Notes under the pieces: model-generated | Seen by the model: only the letters and a program-made list of their open reading frames with translations | Told to the model about the DNA's origin: nothing | The model's database searches: none | Assembly (NCBI GenBank): GCA_024401095.1 | Contig: JAKSLR010000010.1 | Span: 1 to 64,000 of the forward strand | Reading direction: 5' to 3' | DNA length: 64,000 bases | DNA from: Bacteroidaceae bacterium | GTDB lineage: Bacteria; Bacteroidota; Bacteroidia; Bacteroidales; Bacteroidaceae | Shown: piece by piece, positions 14,857 to 24,003 of the stretch | How positions within the stretch are numbered: the first letter of the stretch is position 1 | Layout: each line of letters starts with the position of its first letter | Made by a program: the position numbers and the translations under genes

Positions 14857-17166
14857 TTATCTGTGCATGAATGCCTTAGTTACTGGAGTAGACTTAGCAG
14901 CTACCTCGGTGGTGAGCTCTGCCTTGATGTCACGGCTGCTTGCACCTACCTTCAAGGTATAAGTACCTGCCTCTACTACCCATGCGTTCTCTGCCTCTAC
15001 AAAGCTTGCCAAGTCGGCAGCATTGAAGGTCAGGGTTACGGTAGCGGTCTCACCTGGCTTCAGAGCCTTGGTCTTGGCAAATGCCTTGAGCTCCTGAGCT
15101 GGCTTGTCGAGCTCGCCCTTTGGTGCTACAGCGTAGAGCTGGACAACTTCCTTACCCTCTGCTGCACCGGTATTCTTCACGTCTACTGTTACGGTAATGT
15201 TCTCACCCTCTGCCTTTACAGCTGCATTAGCATACTCGAAGGTAGTGTAGCTCAAACCATAACCGAATGGGTAAGATACTGCCATCTTCTGGGTATCGAA
15301 CCAACGGTAACCTACGTATACGCCTTCCTCATAGTTGGTATAGTCTACATCTTTCTCACCGTCGAACTTAGCACCACCCTCAAAGTTGAATGAAAGCATG
15401 GTAGATGCCTTGTCGATTGGGAAGTTTGCAGATGACTTGTGGTCTGTGAACTTCACTGGCCAAGTCATAGGCAACTTACCGCTAGGGTTAGCCTTACCGC
15501 TCAGTACGTCGGCTACAGAGTTACCGCCTTCCTGACCTGCCTGCCATGCACAAAGTACAGCATCTGGAATGTTCTTCCAAGAAGCAGTCTCAATGACACC
15601 ACCGATGTTCAGAACTACAACAGCTTTCTTGCCTTCTGCATGGAATGCTGCTGTTACGTTCTTGATAAGAGCCTTCTCTGCATCGTTCAGTTCAAAGTCT
15701 GCTACAGGACGGTCTGAACCTTCACCAGAGATACGGCCGATAGCGATGAGTGCTACATCCTGAGTCTTAGCCTGCTCTGCCAGAACAGCTGGATCTACGT
15801 TCATCTCGCCTGGGAGAAGTTTTGGAAGCCATGCCTTGGCACGTTCTGCATTAGCAGCTTCGTTACGCTTGTTCTCATCCTCGAACCACTTTTCGTAAGT
15901 AGCCTTCAGGTCTTCGTTAGCCTCGAAGCCGGCATTCTTCAGACCGTCCAGCAGATTCACGGTATAAGCACGGTTTACATCACCAGAACCGGTACCTCCG
16001 GCAATCCAAGTGTATGCAGTGTTACCGAATACAGCTACCTTCTTCACGTCCTTCAAAGGAAGAGCTCCATTGTTCTCCAACAGTACCATACCTTCTGTAG
16101 CGCTCTGGCGAGTTACAGCAGCATGTGCCTTCAGGTCAGGCTTGTTGCTGTACTTGTAACCCTTGAAAGTAGGGCTCTTTACTACGAGCTCCAGGATGCG
16201 CTTTACGTTGCGGTCTACCAATGCAATGTCCAGTGAGCCGTTGTTAACAGCCTCTACAATGTCATTAAACTGAGCCTGACGACCTGGCTGGAGCATATCG
16301 TTACCAGCAACGACCTGTGCAGCACCATCGGCACCACCGAACCAGTCGGTCATGACGGTACCCTTGTAGCCCCACTCGTCGCGAAGCACGCTGGTGAGCA
16401 GGTCTTCGCTCTCGCTGGTGTACTGACCGTTGAAGTAGTTGTAAGAAGACATGACTGTCCAAGGTTCAGCCTCCTTGATGGCAATCTCAAATCCCTTGAG
16501 GTAGATCTCACGGATGGCACGAGGAGAAAGGAGTGCATTGTTATGCATACGGTTAGTCTCCTGATTGTTGAAAGCAAAGTGCTTAACGCTGGTACCTACA
16601 CCCTTGTCCTGAACTCCGGCTACATAGGCACCTGCAATCTTACCTGCCACTACAGGATCTTCTGAATAGTACTCGAAGTTACGTCCGCAAAGTGGGTTAC
16701 GGTGAATGTTGAGGGCTGGAGCCAACAATACATCGGCACCATATTCCAATACTTCCTCACCCATGGCCTGACCTACGCTACGAACCAGATCTACATCCCA
16801 GGTAGATGAAAGCAATGTACCGATAGGGAAATGGGTACAGTAATAAGTAGCTTCATCGCCTTCGCGTGTAGGCTGGATACGCAAACCTGCAGGACCGTCA
16901 CAAAGTGCGATGGCTGGAATGCCCAGACGCTCGATGGCTGCTGTATAGCCTGCTGCACCTGGTACCTTACCACCATCGGTGCTACCAATGACTGGTTTGT
17001 CTACATCTACACCTGGCATACCAACGCCAATGATGAGCTGTGCCTTCTCCTCCAGGGTCATGGCTGCCACAATCTCATCGATGTTGTCTTCACGGAGCTT
17101 CAGCTCTGTAGAAGCACAAGAAGCAAGCAGTAAGCTTGCCATTGCAATGGATAACTGTTTCTTCAT
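14857..17166 (-). CDS. GH3 beta-glucosidase with C-terminal fibronectin-III-like domain (lipoprotein)
   Basis: This is a 769-residue GH3 beta-glycosidase. A lipoprotein signal (LLLASC) is followed by the barrel with KAQLIIG, CDGPAGLR, LAPALNIHRNPLCGRNFEYYSED, SVKHFAFNNQE and GTVMTDWFGG (nucleophile Asp274). The C-terminal sandwich domain contains AIGRISGEGSDR with its acid/base region, and a fibronectin-III-like domain occupies the last 70 residues or so (VKNTGAAEGKEVVQLY). This domain order is typical of broad beta-glucosidases. I start at the ATG at 17166, which opens the signal peptide directly; the frame extends three codons further. Codon use is strongly biased, suggesting high expression. 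It is a single-gene unit with its own terminator. Confidence 0.93.
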   Translation of the reverse strand: MKKQLSIAMASLLLASCASTELKLREDNIDEIVAAMTLEEKAQLIIGVGMPGVDVDKPVIGSTDGGKVPGAAGYTAAIERLGIPAIALCDGPAGLRIQPTREGDEATYYCTHFPIGTLLSSTWDVDLVRSVGQAMGEEVLEYGADVLLAPALNIHRNPLCGRNFEYYSEDPVVAGKIAGAYVAGVQDKGVGTSVKHFAFNNQETNRMHNNALLSPRAIREIYLKGFEIAIKEAEPWTVMSSYNYFNGQYTSESEDLLTSVLRDEWGYKGTVMTDWFGGADGAAQVVAGNDMLQPGRQAQFNDIVEAVNNGSLDIALVDRNVKRILELVVKSPTFKGYKYSNKPDLKAHAAVTRQSATEGMVLLENNGALPLKDVKKVAVFGNTAYTWIAGGTGSGDVNRAYTVNLLDGLKNAGFEANEDLKATYEKWFEDENKRNEAANAERAKAWLPKLLPGEMNVDPAVLAEQAKTQDVALIAIGRISGEGSDRPVADFELNDAEKALIKNVTAAFHAEGKKAVVVLNIGGVIETASWKNIPDAVLCAWQAGQEGGNSVADVLSGKANPSGKLPMTWPVKFTDHKSSANFPIDKASTMLSFNFEGGAKFDGEKDVDYTNYEEGVYVGYRWFDTQKMAVSYPFGYGLSYTTFEYANAAVKAEGENITVTVDVKNTGAAEGKEVVQLYAVAPKGELDKPAQELKAFAKTKALKPGETATVTLTFNAADLASFVEAENAWVVEAGTYTLKVGASSRDIKAELTTEVAAKSTPVTKAFMHR

Positions 17167-17261
17167 AATTGACAAAAAATTAAGTTATAGTTAAACTGTT
17201 GCAAAAATCACATTATTTTGCGAGATACACAAGCCATTACAGTTTTTTTTACATTGTAAAA

Positions 17262-17299
17262 AAAGAAAAGCCACAGGTGATTTCCTATGGCTCTCTCTT
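17262..17299 (-). terminator. Terminator of the ECF sigma operon
   Basis: On the minus strand AGCCATAGG pairs with CCTGTGGCT around AAATCA (one mismatch), followed by TTTTCTTTTTTT. Confidence 0.75.
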
Positions 17300-17318
17300 T
17301 TATGTATTTTTGTATGTA

Positions 17319-18068
17319 TTATAAATCTATTCTCAATCCAACTGTCTGGCTGCCGAACTTTGGTCCGAAATTATGCTGCAGCACTGAAGTTGGCGTATAT
17401 TTGTAGTAAACACAGATGTCTCTGATGGACAGTTCTGCACCAACACCGAACGAGAAATGATTAATCTTGATGTTCTTTTCTACCAGTTTCTGTTTCTCGT
17501 CGTTCTGGGTGTATCGAGTCTTAAGCGATGCATAGGTGATGTATTCCAATTCAGGACCGAAGGAGATGTAGCTGTTAGTACCCAACATCTGGTAGAACTT
17601 CAGAGGCACATTTATACCGAATGTCTTGATTCTACTGAATTTTGGTTCTGCTCCTTCTGGATATTCCTTCAAGCTGACACCACCGTCTTTCTCACGGATA
17701 AACTGCTGGCGATTTGTCATGCGATAGTTCTTCCAGTCGATACCCCATCCGATGCGCAGGAAGGAGTATTTTCCCAACCTTGCCTTGGCACTGGAGATGT
17801 ATCCCCATTCCAGTTCGAATGACTCTCCCATGTTAAGGTCTATGGCATCGTCGGCATTGACTGCACCGATGAAACCCACTGAGAAATAGCTGGAAAGGTT
17901 CAGGTAACCCTTGTTAGGGTTTCTATTGCTGTCGTGTGGCTTATACTTGTCTAAGTTGATAGGTAAGGTGAAATCCCATCCTCCTGGATTCTCTTCTTCC
18001 TGCTCTTCCTGAGCATAGATTGGCATGCTAATGAGCATAGCCATGATCATGAAATACAGTTTTCTCAT
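17319..18068 (-). CDS. Outer-membrane beta-barrel protein (PorT-like)
   Basis: This 249-residue protein has a signal peptide ending at IYAQ (about 20), an acidic linker (EEQEEEN), and alternating amphipathic strands through to a C-terminal GLRIDL typical of outer-membrane barrels. It resembles the outer-membrane beta-barrel group that includes PorT-like proteins. It is the last gene of the sigma factor operon, six bases after the preceding gene, so it is probably part of an envelope-stress circuit rather than a nutrient transporter. No specific function can be given. Confidence 0.75.
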   Translation of the reverse strand: MRKLYFMIMAMLISMPIYAQEEQEEENPGGWDFTLPINLDKYKPHDSNRNPNKGYLNLSSYFSVGFIGAVNADDAIDLNMGESFELEWGYISSAKARLGKYSFLRIGWGIDWKNYRMTNRQQFIREKDGGVSLKEYPEGAEPKFSRIKTFGINVPLKFYQMLGTNSYISFGPELEYITYASLKTRYTQNDEKQKLVEKNIKINHFSFGVGAELSIRDICVYYKYTPTSVLQHNFGPKFGSQTVGLRIDL

Positions 18069-18074
18069 ATGTGA

Positions 18075-18533
18075 TTATTTTTTAAATGTTTTCTTTAAAT
18101 CGGTCAAAGAGGCGCTTCCTTCCATATACACCAGTGTTATGGCTGTCTGTTCTCCGTTTTTCTTTCCCTGGAAACAGAGGTAACGGTGGCGGGCATTCTG
18201 GTCGGGCAGCTGAACTATGGCATAATACAGGTGATTGTTCCTGCGTTCCATCTCGCAATTGTCGGAATGGCTCTTAAATACGCCTTCTATGTCTTTCTCA
18301 ACCAGCTGCTCTATCTTTTTACGTTGCTCTTCGGTAGCCGTGAACTTAATGGTTCTGAGCAGGGAAAGCCGGTAAGATGCCAGCATTTCGCCCTTGATGA
18401 AAGTTTCCTTTAGTTGTTCCTTGCCCACAATGTTTCCCTCAAATACATCCTTGACGTGTAATCCGTCTTGAGCCCAGGAACAGAGGGCTATCATGAAGCA
18501 AAACGTCAGTGCGATTATCTTTTTCATTTTCAT
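18075..18533 (-). CDS. Exported protein of the DUF6108 type
   Basis: This is a 152-residue protein with a signal peptide ending at SWAQ (about 22). The mature part is mixed alpha/beta: GNIVGKEQLKETFIKGE, YRLSLLRTIKF and RYLCFQGKK. It resembles the Bacteroidales family DUF6108 from memory. It has no cysteine after the signal that would make it a lipoprotein. It overlaps the anti-sigma gene by an ATGA, so the two are translationally coupled. Its place between anti-sigma and outer-membrane protein suggests an envelope role. The function is unknown. Confidence 0.7.
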   Translation of the reverse strand: MKMKKIIALTFCFMIALCSWAQDGLHVKDVFEGNIVGKEQLKETFIKGEMLASYRLSLLRTIKFTATEEQRKKIEQLVEKDIEGVFKSHSDNCEMERRNNHLYYAIVQLPDQNARHRYLCFQGKKNGEQTAITLVYMEGSASLTDLKKTFKK

Positions 18534-18961
18534 TCCATATTAAACAGTTCTACTAAATCACCAGGAGCCTCACTTAGGTTGAAGATTTCTGAAACCACAG
18601 CCGTAGATTGTGCCATCACCTGTTTCTCGTCAGTAATCTTCTGTCCGTTTACGTACATGACGGCAACATCCTGATCATATTGATTCACATAGCTATGTAT
18701 TCCCCATCCTACCAGAAGAGCTACCGAAGCTGCTGCTGTCCAACTCAGACGAAGGAATTTTCTCCGGCTGCTTCGCTGTTCCAGTGTCTGGTCGTAGAGC
18801 GCTTCGCCCAAGGTCAGCTCGCCCAACATCATGCTGATAACTTTCCATTCCTCGGGAGCATCTTCACGCTGAAGTTCCAGTGCCAGCCGTTTTTCTTCCT
18901 GAGCCGACGTCAGTCCTTCCAGGTATTTGTCTATCAGTTTGTTAACTTCTTCTGTCTTCAT
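18530..18961 (-). CDS. Anti-sigma factor, single-pass membrane protein
   Basis: This is a 143-residue protein. An N-terminal helical part (KTEEVNKLIDKYLEGLTSAQ) carries the heptad pattern seen in sigma-binding domains. One membrane helix follows at about 72-92 (SWTAAASVALLVGWGI), then a short periplasmic tail. The zinc-binding HxxxCxxC motif of ZAS anti-sigma factors is absent. The gene overlaps the sigma factor gene by an ATGA, the usual arrangement for a sigma/anti-sigma pair. The signal it senses is unknown. Confidence 0.8.
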   Translation of the reverse strand: MKTEEVNKLIDKYLEGLTSAQEEKRLALELQREDAPEEWKVISMMLGELTLGEALYDQTLEQRSSRRKFLRLSWTAAASVALLVGWGIHSYVNQYDQDVAVMYVNGQKITDEKQVMAQSTAVVSEIFNLSEAPGDLVELFNME

Positions 18962-19467
18962 CGGATCATTCTTTTTTTGAGTTCTTGGTATACTTTCTTT
19001 CTAGCGGCAGAAATCATGCTTTGCACCGAGGCTTTGGGAATACCGGTCTTCTGAGCTATTTCTCCGGTTTCAAGTCCCTCCTGCTGCCTCATTTCAAAGA
19101 GTGACCTTTCTCGGGGTTTCAGTACTGCCAGTGCCTGATTCAGGATTTGTCGTTCCTCCTCTTGTTCCATTTCTTCCTGAGGCGAGGGAGAAAAGTCTTG
19201 TGTGTGTTCCGTCATTTCGGATTCTGGAGGTAGGAAATAGTGCTGTTGTTTTCGTTTCAGGTTCACGCAACAGTTTTTAGCTACCCTGATAGCCAGAGCT
19301 TCTATGTTCCTGTCTTCATCGATGTGCTCGCAGTAGCACCAGAGCTGGATAAGGGTATCTTGGGTAGCGTCTTCGGCATCATCGGTAGAACTGAAATAAT
19401 CCAGTCCTATTTTCATGATTTTAGGGCGCAAGGTAAATACCCATTTCTGAAACGTTTCTTTTTCCAT
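18958..19467 (-). CDS. ECF-type RNA polymerase sigma factor
   Basis: This 169-residue protein has region 2 (FSSTDDAEDATQDTLIQLW) and region 4 (LKPRERSLFEMRQQEGLETG, then EIAQKTGIPKASVQSMISAARKK), linked by a Glu/Gln-rich stretch. Region 3 is absent, as in ECF sigma factors. It is the first gene of a four-gene operon with ATGA overlaps. No TAnnTTTG box is visible upstream, so it may use its own promoter type. It is not one of the SusC/D-linked sigma factors, since no such genes are here. Confidence 0.9.
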   Translation of the reverse strand: MEKETFQKWVFTLRPKIMKIGLDYFSSTDDAEDATQDTLIQLWCYCEHIDEDRNIEALAIRVAKNCCVNLKRKQQHYFLPPESEMTEHTQDFSPSPQEEMEQEEERQILNQALAVLKPRERSLFEMRQQEGLETGEIAQKTGIPKASVQSMISAARKKVYQELKKRMIR

Positions 19468-19567
19468 TTTAGTGCTTTTTTCTAGCCGTCTTTACACTTA
19501 ATACGTATGAAAGGGGAAAAACTTAAGTTGAAAAATGATATTTTTTTGTTTTTAAATAAAAAAGTTA

Positions 19568-19591
19568 GAGCGTACCCAATTGAGTACGCTC
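19568..19591 (-). terminator. Terminator of the GH13-GH9 operon
   Basis: A perfect 8-bp stem (GAGCGTAC / GTACGCTC) closes an eight-base loop. The T-rich minus-strand side points to termination of the GH9 transcript. Confidence 0.8.
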
Positions 19592-19614
19592 ATTTTTATT
19601 TGCGAATATCTTGC

Positions 19615-22065
19615 TTAGAATTCTGCCACCAGCATGAGCCAACGGGCTGCGGATGCACCCCAGACTTCCTTATAGGTAGCTGTATTGAACTGTGGCCAAT
19701 ATGGTTCGTCTTCGTTCATGTAGCTCTGCATGCCTACAGGAATCTCTCCTACTGTCTCTCCCGGCAATGCAGTGTAAAGCTGATCATAGTTGCTTCCTTC
19801 ACCATAGATCAATGACTGACCGAATGGGTTCTTTCCTACTACCCACATGAGCTGCTGTTCTGCAATGTTCCTGAGTTCAGGGTCTTTCAAGACACGTGCT
19901 ACTATGGCTGCAGCCTTACCTGTAGACAGGTTTACTGCAGTATTTCCCTTGAATGAGAACCATACTGGGAAGAAACGCAAGACGTGTTCCTTGTCCAGTT
20001 TTACACCGTTCTTCATCTGCTCTGCATAGTCGGCTGCCAGTCCTCCATTGGCCCTGGTCTGTACTACATAGAAATTCTTAGCATCTTTTTCCTCATTAAT
20101 ATTATAGACACCACTTGGTGCCATTCCGTAAGGTGCTACATACTTCATGATGGTCTTGAGATACTGACCGTAGAGTTTCATGGCCGTCTCCCAACGTGCA
20201 TATTCTGCATGGTTAGGCTGGGTTTCCATGAGGAGTGCGATAGCTTCCATTATGGCATAATCACGGCTCTGGTGGTTGTAATGGATAATGGACTTCTTCT
20301 CCAAATCGCGGTAGAAGAAACCACAAATCTTATCCTTGTCTTTCAGCGGTTCTGTGCGTTGACATTCTAGAGTAACCTGAATGGCTTTTACGGCTTCATC
20401 GGCATATTCTTTCTTACCAGTAAGCTGATAGAGCAGGCTGGCTGCCCACGACATATGTGCATGGTACTGAGCCTGTGAAGTCATCTTTCCATGACCGTTT
20501 CGGGCTTCGTTCACCTCACTCCATCCTACTTCCTGGAAGTGTTTCAATGCCCATGCAAAATCTTCTTCGGCAGTGCGGGTAAATTTCTGCTTCAGATAAA
20601 CATCGTTTTCGATGGTCAATGCAGCATAAGCCATAAATCCAGCATACATGAAGTTCTTCCAGCCATCGGCAAATGCCTTGATCAAGCGACCGCCTTCCTG
20701 ATCATCACGATTTCCAAGCACACCATCGGTCCATACGTTTGTACTCCATCCGCTGGCCAGTACACCGTTTCCTAAATGGGCACGAAGTCCCAGGTCCATA
20801 CCCCAGAGGCCCTCTTCTATCAGACGATTGTAGAGGTTTACGTTTCCTTTTGCCTTGGCATTATTTGCAGCCTGGAACAGTGCGTATGAAATTTCAACAG
20901 ATTGCAGGAAACCCTGACTCATGTCGGCAGCATCGTGCCATCCGCCATTCATAGGTATGATCTTTCCGTCGTGCTCCACGTGCATCTCCGTATGGCAGGC
21001 TCCGTGCTTTCCAGGAACCGGATAGCCACAACGTTCAGAAAAGATAAAGTTTAGCATGCGCCAAGTAGAGTCTTCCCATAAATTAGGGTGAATGTAGAAC
21101 GGCCATGTCTTTATGTTTCCCACCTGAAGATAGTACTGTCCTGACTGGGTGAACTCCGTGAAATCAATTGTCTGGAAGTTACCCAAACCAGTCTTCTGGC
21201 TTGTAATGTTACCTGTGTAAACAGTAGCATTTGTCTTGGCATCCTTCAAGGCAAAAGTTCCATCATTTTGGGCAACATTGACTATAGCAGTCTTCTCGCT
21301 TTCTGGACGATATCCGGAAGTGGAGAATACTATGCGGTCATTGGCCAGATTCCATCCCTTTACGGTTTCCGGATTCTCTACTACCTGCAGCTGAAGATCA
21401 TCTACATCGAACTGCATCTGATCTGTCATGGACATTTCACGACCGAAAATCTCAATGGCAAAGGCAATGTCGGTCACCTTATCGCGACTGAGCGCACTCA
21501 TTTCAATGTAACATTCGTTCCACTGATGATTCACCAGATTCATCTCATGGTAACCCTCACGTTCGTACTGGTCTGGAACCTTAATCTTACCATCGTTCAT
21601 GACATACATGTTCAGGTAGATACTGTTGGCTCCCGGGCAATCTGGATATACCGATACCTTGATGCGGTTAAATTCCTCCCAGTTCTGGCCTCCCACATGA
21701 TAGGTAGCCATGCAGGTTCCCAAACCCAAGCCCCAGTCAATGCGCTCATCGGGAATACGTTTGGCCTGCATGCGCAAGCTGTGCTTTCCGGTCTTGCAGC
21801 GCTCTGTGGTGAGACTGATGGTACCCACACCTTTATGTGTCCATTCAGAAAGGTTTTCCATGTCGTTCAAGACCACCTGACGTGTCACTTTCTTGTGCTT
21901 GGCATAGTTTTCATAATACGACTTGCTGTTGTCTATAGGCAACATGCTGTGAATATAGCCGGTTTTCACAATGTCTTCCTTCAGTTTCTCATCCACCTGT
22001 GCCTGGGTGGAAATGGCAGGACACAGCAGAGCTGCACCCAAGAGAATAAGGTTTCTTTTCTTCAT
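19615..22065 (-). CDS. GH9 endoglucanase-type glycoside hydrolase (secreted)
   Basis: This is an 816-residue GH9 enzyme. The family is inverting and mostly acts on beta-1,4-glucans (cellulose, mixed-linkage glucan, glucomannan). A signal peptide ends at STQAQ (about 22). Residues 45-235 look like a carbohydrate-binding jelly-roll (LSEWTHKGVGTISLTTERC and DQMQFDVDDLQLQVVE). An Ig-like cellulase N-terminal domain comes next (SGYRPESEKTAIV...FYIHPNLWEDS). The alpha6/alpha6 domain carries GGWHDAADMSQGF with Asp378 and Asp381 of the DAxD motif. I start at the ATG at 22065, which gives a clean signal peptide. The gene follows GH13 by 31 bases, and the pair ends at the terminator at 19568. Activity on cellulose versus hemicellulose cannot be judged. 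Confidence 0.9.
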   Translation of the reverse strand: MKKRNLILLGAALLCPAISTQAQVDEKLKEDIVKTGYIHSMLPIDNSKSYYENYAKHKKVTRQVVLNDMENLSEWTHKGVGTISLTTERCKTGKHSLRMQAKRIPDERIDWGLGLGTCMATYHVGGQNWEEFNRIKVSVYPDCPGANSIYLNMYVMNDGKIKVPDQYEREGYHEMNLVNHQWNECYIEMSALSRDKVTDIAFAIEIFGREMSMTDQMQFDVDDLQLQVVENPETVKGWNLANDRIVFSTSGYRPESEKTAIVNVAQNDGTFALKDAKTNATVYTGNITSQKTGLGNFQTIDFTEFTQSGQYYLQVGNIKTWPFYIHPNLWEDSTWRMLNFIFSERCGYPVPGKHGACHTEMHVEHDGKIIPMNGGWHDAADMSQGFLQSVEISYALFQAANNAKAKGNVNLYNRLIEEGLWGMDLGLRAHLGNGVLASGWSTNVWTDGVLGNRDDQEGGRLIKAFADGWKNFMYAGFMAYAALTIENDVYLKQKFTRTAEEDFAWALKHFQEVGWSEVNEARNGHGKMTSQAQYHAHMSWAASLLYQLTGKKEYADEAVKAIQVTLECQRTEPLKDKDKICGFFYRDLEKKSIIHYNHQSRDYAIMEAIALLMETQPNHAEYARWETAMKLYGQYLKTIMKYVAPYGMAPSGVYNINEEKDAKNFYVVQTRANGGLAADYAEQMKNGVKLDKEHVLRFFPVWFSFKGNTAVNLSTGKAAAIVARVLKDPELRNIAEQQLMWVVGKNPFGQSLIYGEGSNYDQLYTALPGETVGEIPVGMQSYMNEDEPYWPQFNTATYKEVWGASAARWLMLVAEF

Positions 22066-22096
22066 AATGTCTGTGTTTTTCAAGTATATATGTGTT

Positions 22097-23839
22097 TTAT
22101 TTCATTTGATAGATCTGTGCGGTAATGCCGTTTACTGTAATCTTATCCTGAACCTTGCCGCTCTTGTAAATACCGCTCTTCTTCTCACCGATGACCAGTT
22201 CTGCCTGACCCTGTGCAGGGATGGTGGCAGTGACTTTCTTTCCCGATGGGTTAAGCACCACAATGAAAGTCTGCTTGCCATCGGTACGCTTGTAAATCAT
22301 CGGATAAGGCTGGTTTACATCGCTCAGCAATTCCCAATCGGCATCGTTCTCAAGACCTGGGTTATCGTGTCTGAACTTCAACAGCTGACGAGTGTAGTTC
22401 AGCAGCGAATTCGGATCTTTTTCCTGAGTCTCCACGGTAAGGGTATTCTGTTCTGTATCTACAGGGAAATAGAGCTTTTCTGCAGGTGCGGTAGAGAAAC
22501 CGGCATTTGCATCATTGCCCCACTGCATAGGAGTACGGGTTCCGGCACGGGTATTAGAACCTTCCTTAGGTGGCAGGTTCATGAGGTATTTCATGCCAAT
22601 CTCATCGCCATAATAAATGAAAGGAACCCCCGGCATGGTAAGAAAGAAGGTCTGGGTAACCTTGAGCTGATCCATGCTATTACGGGTGCCGATGTTAGGG
22701 CGCTGGTAGTCATGATTTGCCGTAGGAATGGCGATATAACCCTCTCCACGGGTCTTGCTGTAGCTGTTGGTAAAGTTTTCTACAAAGTTGGTCAGGATAC
22801 CCTTTCCGGCTTTGTCGAAATAGCAATGCTCATAGGTTCTGGAGCGCTCCTCGTATGGAGTTCCCGGTTCAAAGAAGAGGGATCCATAACCCGGAACGCC
22901 AATGTGAATCATGAAATCGATGTTGAAACCGGCAGGGATAGACTGTGTAGGACTTCCCCATTCTGAGATGAGCACACATTCCGGATAGTTGGTGTTGACC
23001 CACTCACGCATTTCCTGCCAGAGTGCGATGGTAGCCACCTTGTCTGGATCATTCTTGACCAGAGAAGCTGCCATATCTACACGGAAACCATCGATGCCCT
23101 TGTCGAACCAGAACTGCATGATGTTTCGCAACTCCCTGCGAGTAGCCTGAGGACCTGGTGCAGTAACCGGCTGTTCCCAAGGGTGATTCGGATTTATGTT
23201 GTAGTAACCGTAGTTCAGAGCAGGCTGTGTAGGATAGAAATTCTTCTCATAGTACTTGGCTCTAGGAGCATCGGCCTGCACATAGCGCCCCCACTTGAAC
23301 TTACCCTTTCCGTTCTGCATGTCCTCCCATTCCTGCATGGTGATGATGCCCTCCTTTTCAATGGCTTCATCTGCCTGATCGAACCAGATGTAGTAATCCG
23401 AATAATGTTCATTGGCAGCCTGTGCACTCTGCTTGAACCACTCGCACTGGTCGCTGCTGTGACCTGCCACCAGATCCAGACAAACCTTCATGCCACGCTT
23501 GTGTGCCTCTTCTGCCAGCTTCACCATATCGGTATTCGTACCGAAACGAGGATCAATCTTGTAGTAGTCGATAACATCATATCCACCATCGGTCCAGCCA
23601 GACAGGAATACAGGGTTCAGCCAGAGCGCATTACAACCCAATCCCTGGATGTAGTCCAGTTTCTGGGTGATACCCGGTAAATCGCCATAACCATCCCCAT
23701 TCGTATCCATAAATGAAGAAGGATAGATCTGATAGAAAGCGGCACTGCTCAGCCACTTTGGATTCTGTGTGGCATGACTCAGGGACAGTCCGCCAAATGC
23801 AAGAAAGGCAGACAATAAAACACGATTCAGTATCTTCAT
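22097..23839 (-). CDS. GH13 alpha-glucosidase/alpha-amylase family enzyme (secreted)
   Basis: This is a 580-residue GH13 enzyme with a signal peptide ending at SHAT (about 24). The four conserved regions are visible: DLVAGHSSDQ, GFRVDMA (nucleophile Asp255), LISEWG (acid/base Glu293) and TANHDYQRP (Asp377). The sequence VFYQIYPSSF-like start and YIQGLGCNALWLNPVF fit oligo-alpha-glucosidase or trehalose-synthase-like subfamilies rather than large amylases. A C-terminal beta domain ends at MK. It is a secreted version and probably acts on short alpha-glucans. It is the first gene of a two-gene operon with GH9, which is a mixed pairing of alpha- and beta-glucan enzymes. Confidence 0.9.
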   Translation of the reverse strand: MKILNRVLLSAFLAFGGLSLSHATQNPKWLSSAAFYQIYPSSFMDTNGDGYGDLPGITQKLDYIQGLGCNALWLNPVFLSGWTDGGYDVIDYYKIDPRFGTNTDMVKLAEEAHKRGMKVCLDLVAGHSSDQCEWFKQSAQAANEHYSDYYIWFDQADEAIEKEGIITMQEWEDMQNGKGKFKWGRYVQADAPRAKYYEKNFYPTQPALNYGYYNINPNHPWEQPVTAPGPQATRRELRNIMQFWFDKGIDGFRVDMAASLVKNDPDKVATIALWQEMREWVNTNYPECVLISEWGSPTQSIPAGFNIDFMIHIGVPGYGSLFFEPGTPYEERSRTYEHCYFDKAGKGILTNFVENFTNSYSKTRGEGYIAIPTANHDYQRPNIGTRNSMDQLKVTQTFFLTMPGVPFIYYGDEIGMKYLMNLPPKEGSNTRAGTRTPMQWGNDANAGFSTAPAEKLYFPVDTEQNTLTVETQEKDPNSLLNYTRQLLKFRHDNPGLENDADWELLSDVNQPYPMIYKRTDGKQTFIVVLNPSGKKVTATIPAQGQAELVIGEKKSGIYKSGKVQDKITVNGITAQIYQMK

Positions 23840-23875
23840 GATTTTAAAATTTTCAATGATTTGTTATTGTTTTTG

Positions 23876-23883
23876 CAAATATA
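23876..23883 (-). promoter_or_regulatory. -7 box for GH13-GH9
   Basis: TATATTTG on the minus strand, 37 bases upstream of the GH13 start. Confidence 0.7.
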
Positions 23884-23972
23884 GGTAATATTCCAGCAAC
23901 TTACTATGTTTTCTTTTGATAAAAAAAAGATTTTTTTACACCTATTTATATCTAACCGTTTCTAAAAACACT

Positions 23973-23980
23973 TATCTTTG
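23973..23980 (+). promoter_or_regulatory. -7 box for nadBAC
   Basis: TATCTTTG matches the consensus and ends 23 bases before the nadB start. Confidence 0.75.
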
Positions 23981-24003
23981 CATGGAAAAATCTTTAAACA
24001 GAA

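Noticed and set aside
18958..19467. Sigma factor as part of a SusC/D-type FecIR system
   Set aside because: No TonB-dependent receptor or FecR-type anti-sigma domain is present; neighbours are DUF6108-type and barrel proteins.
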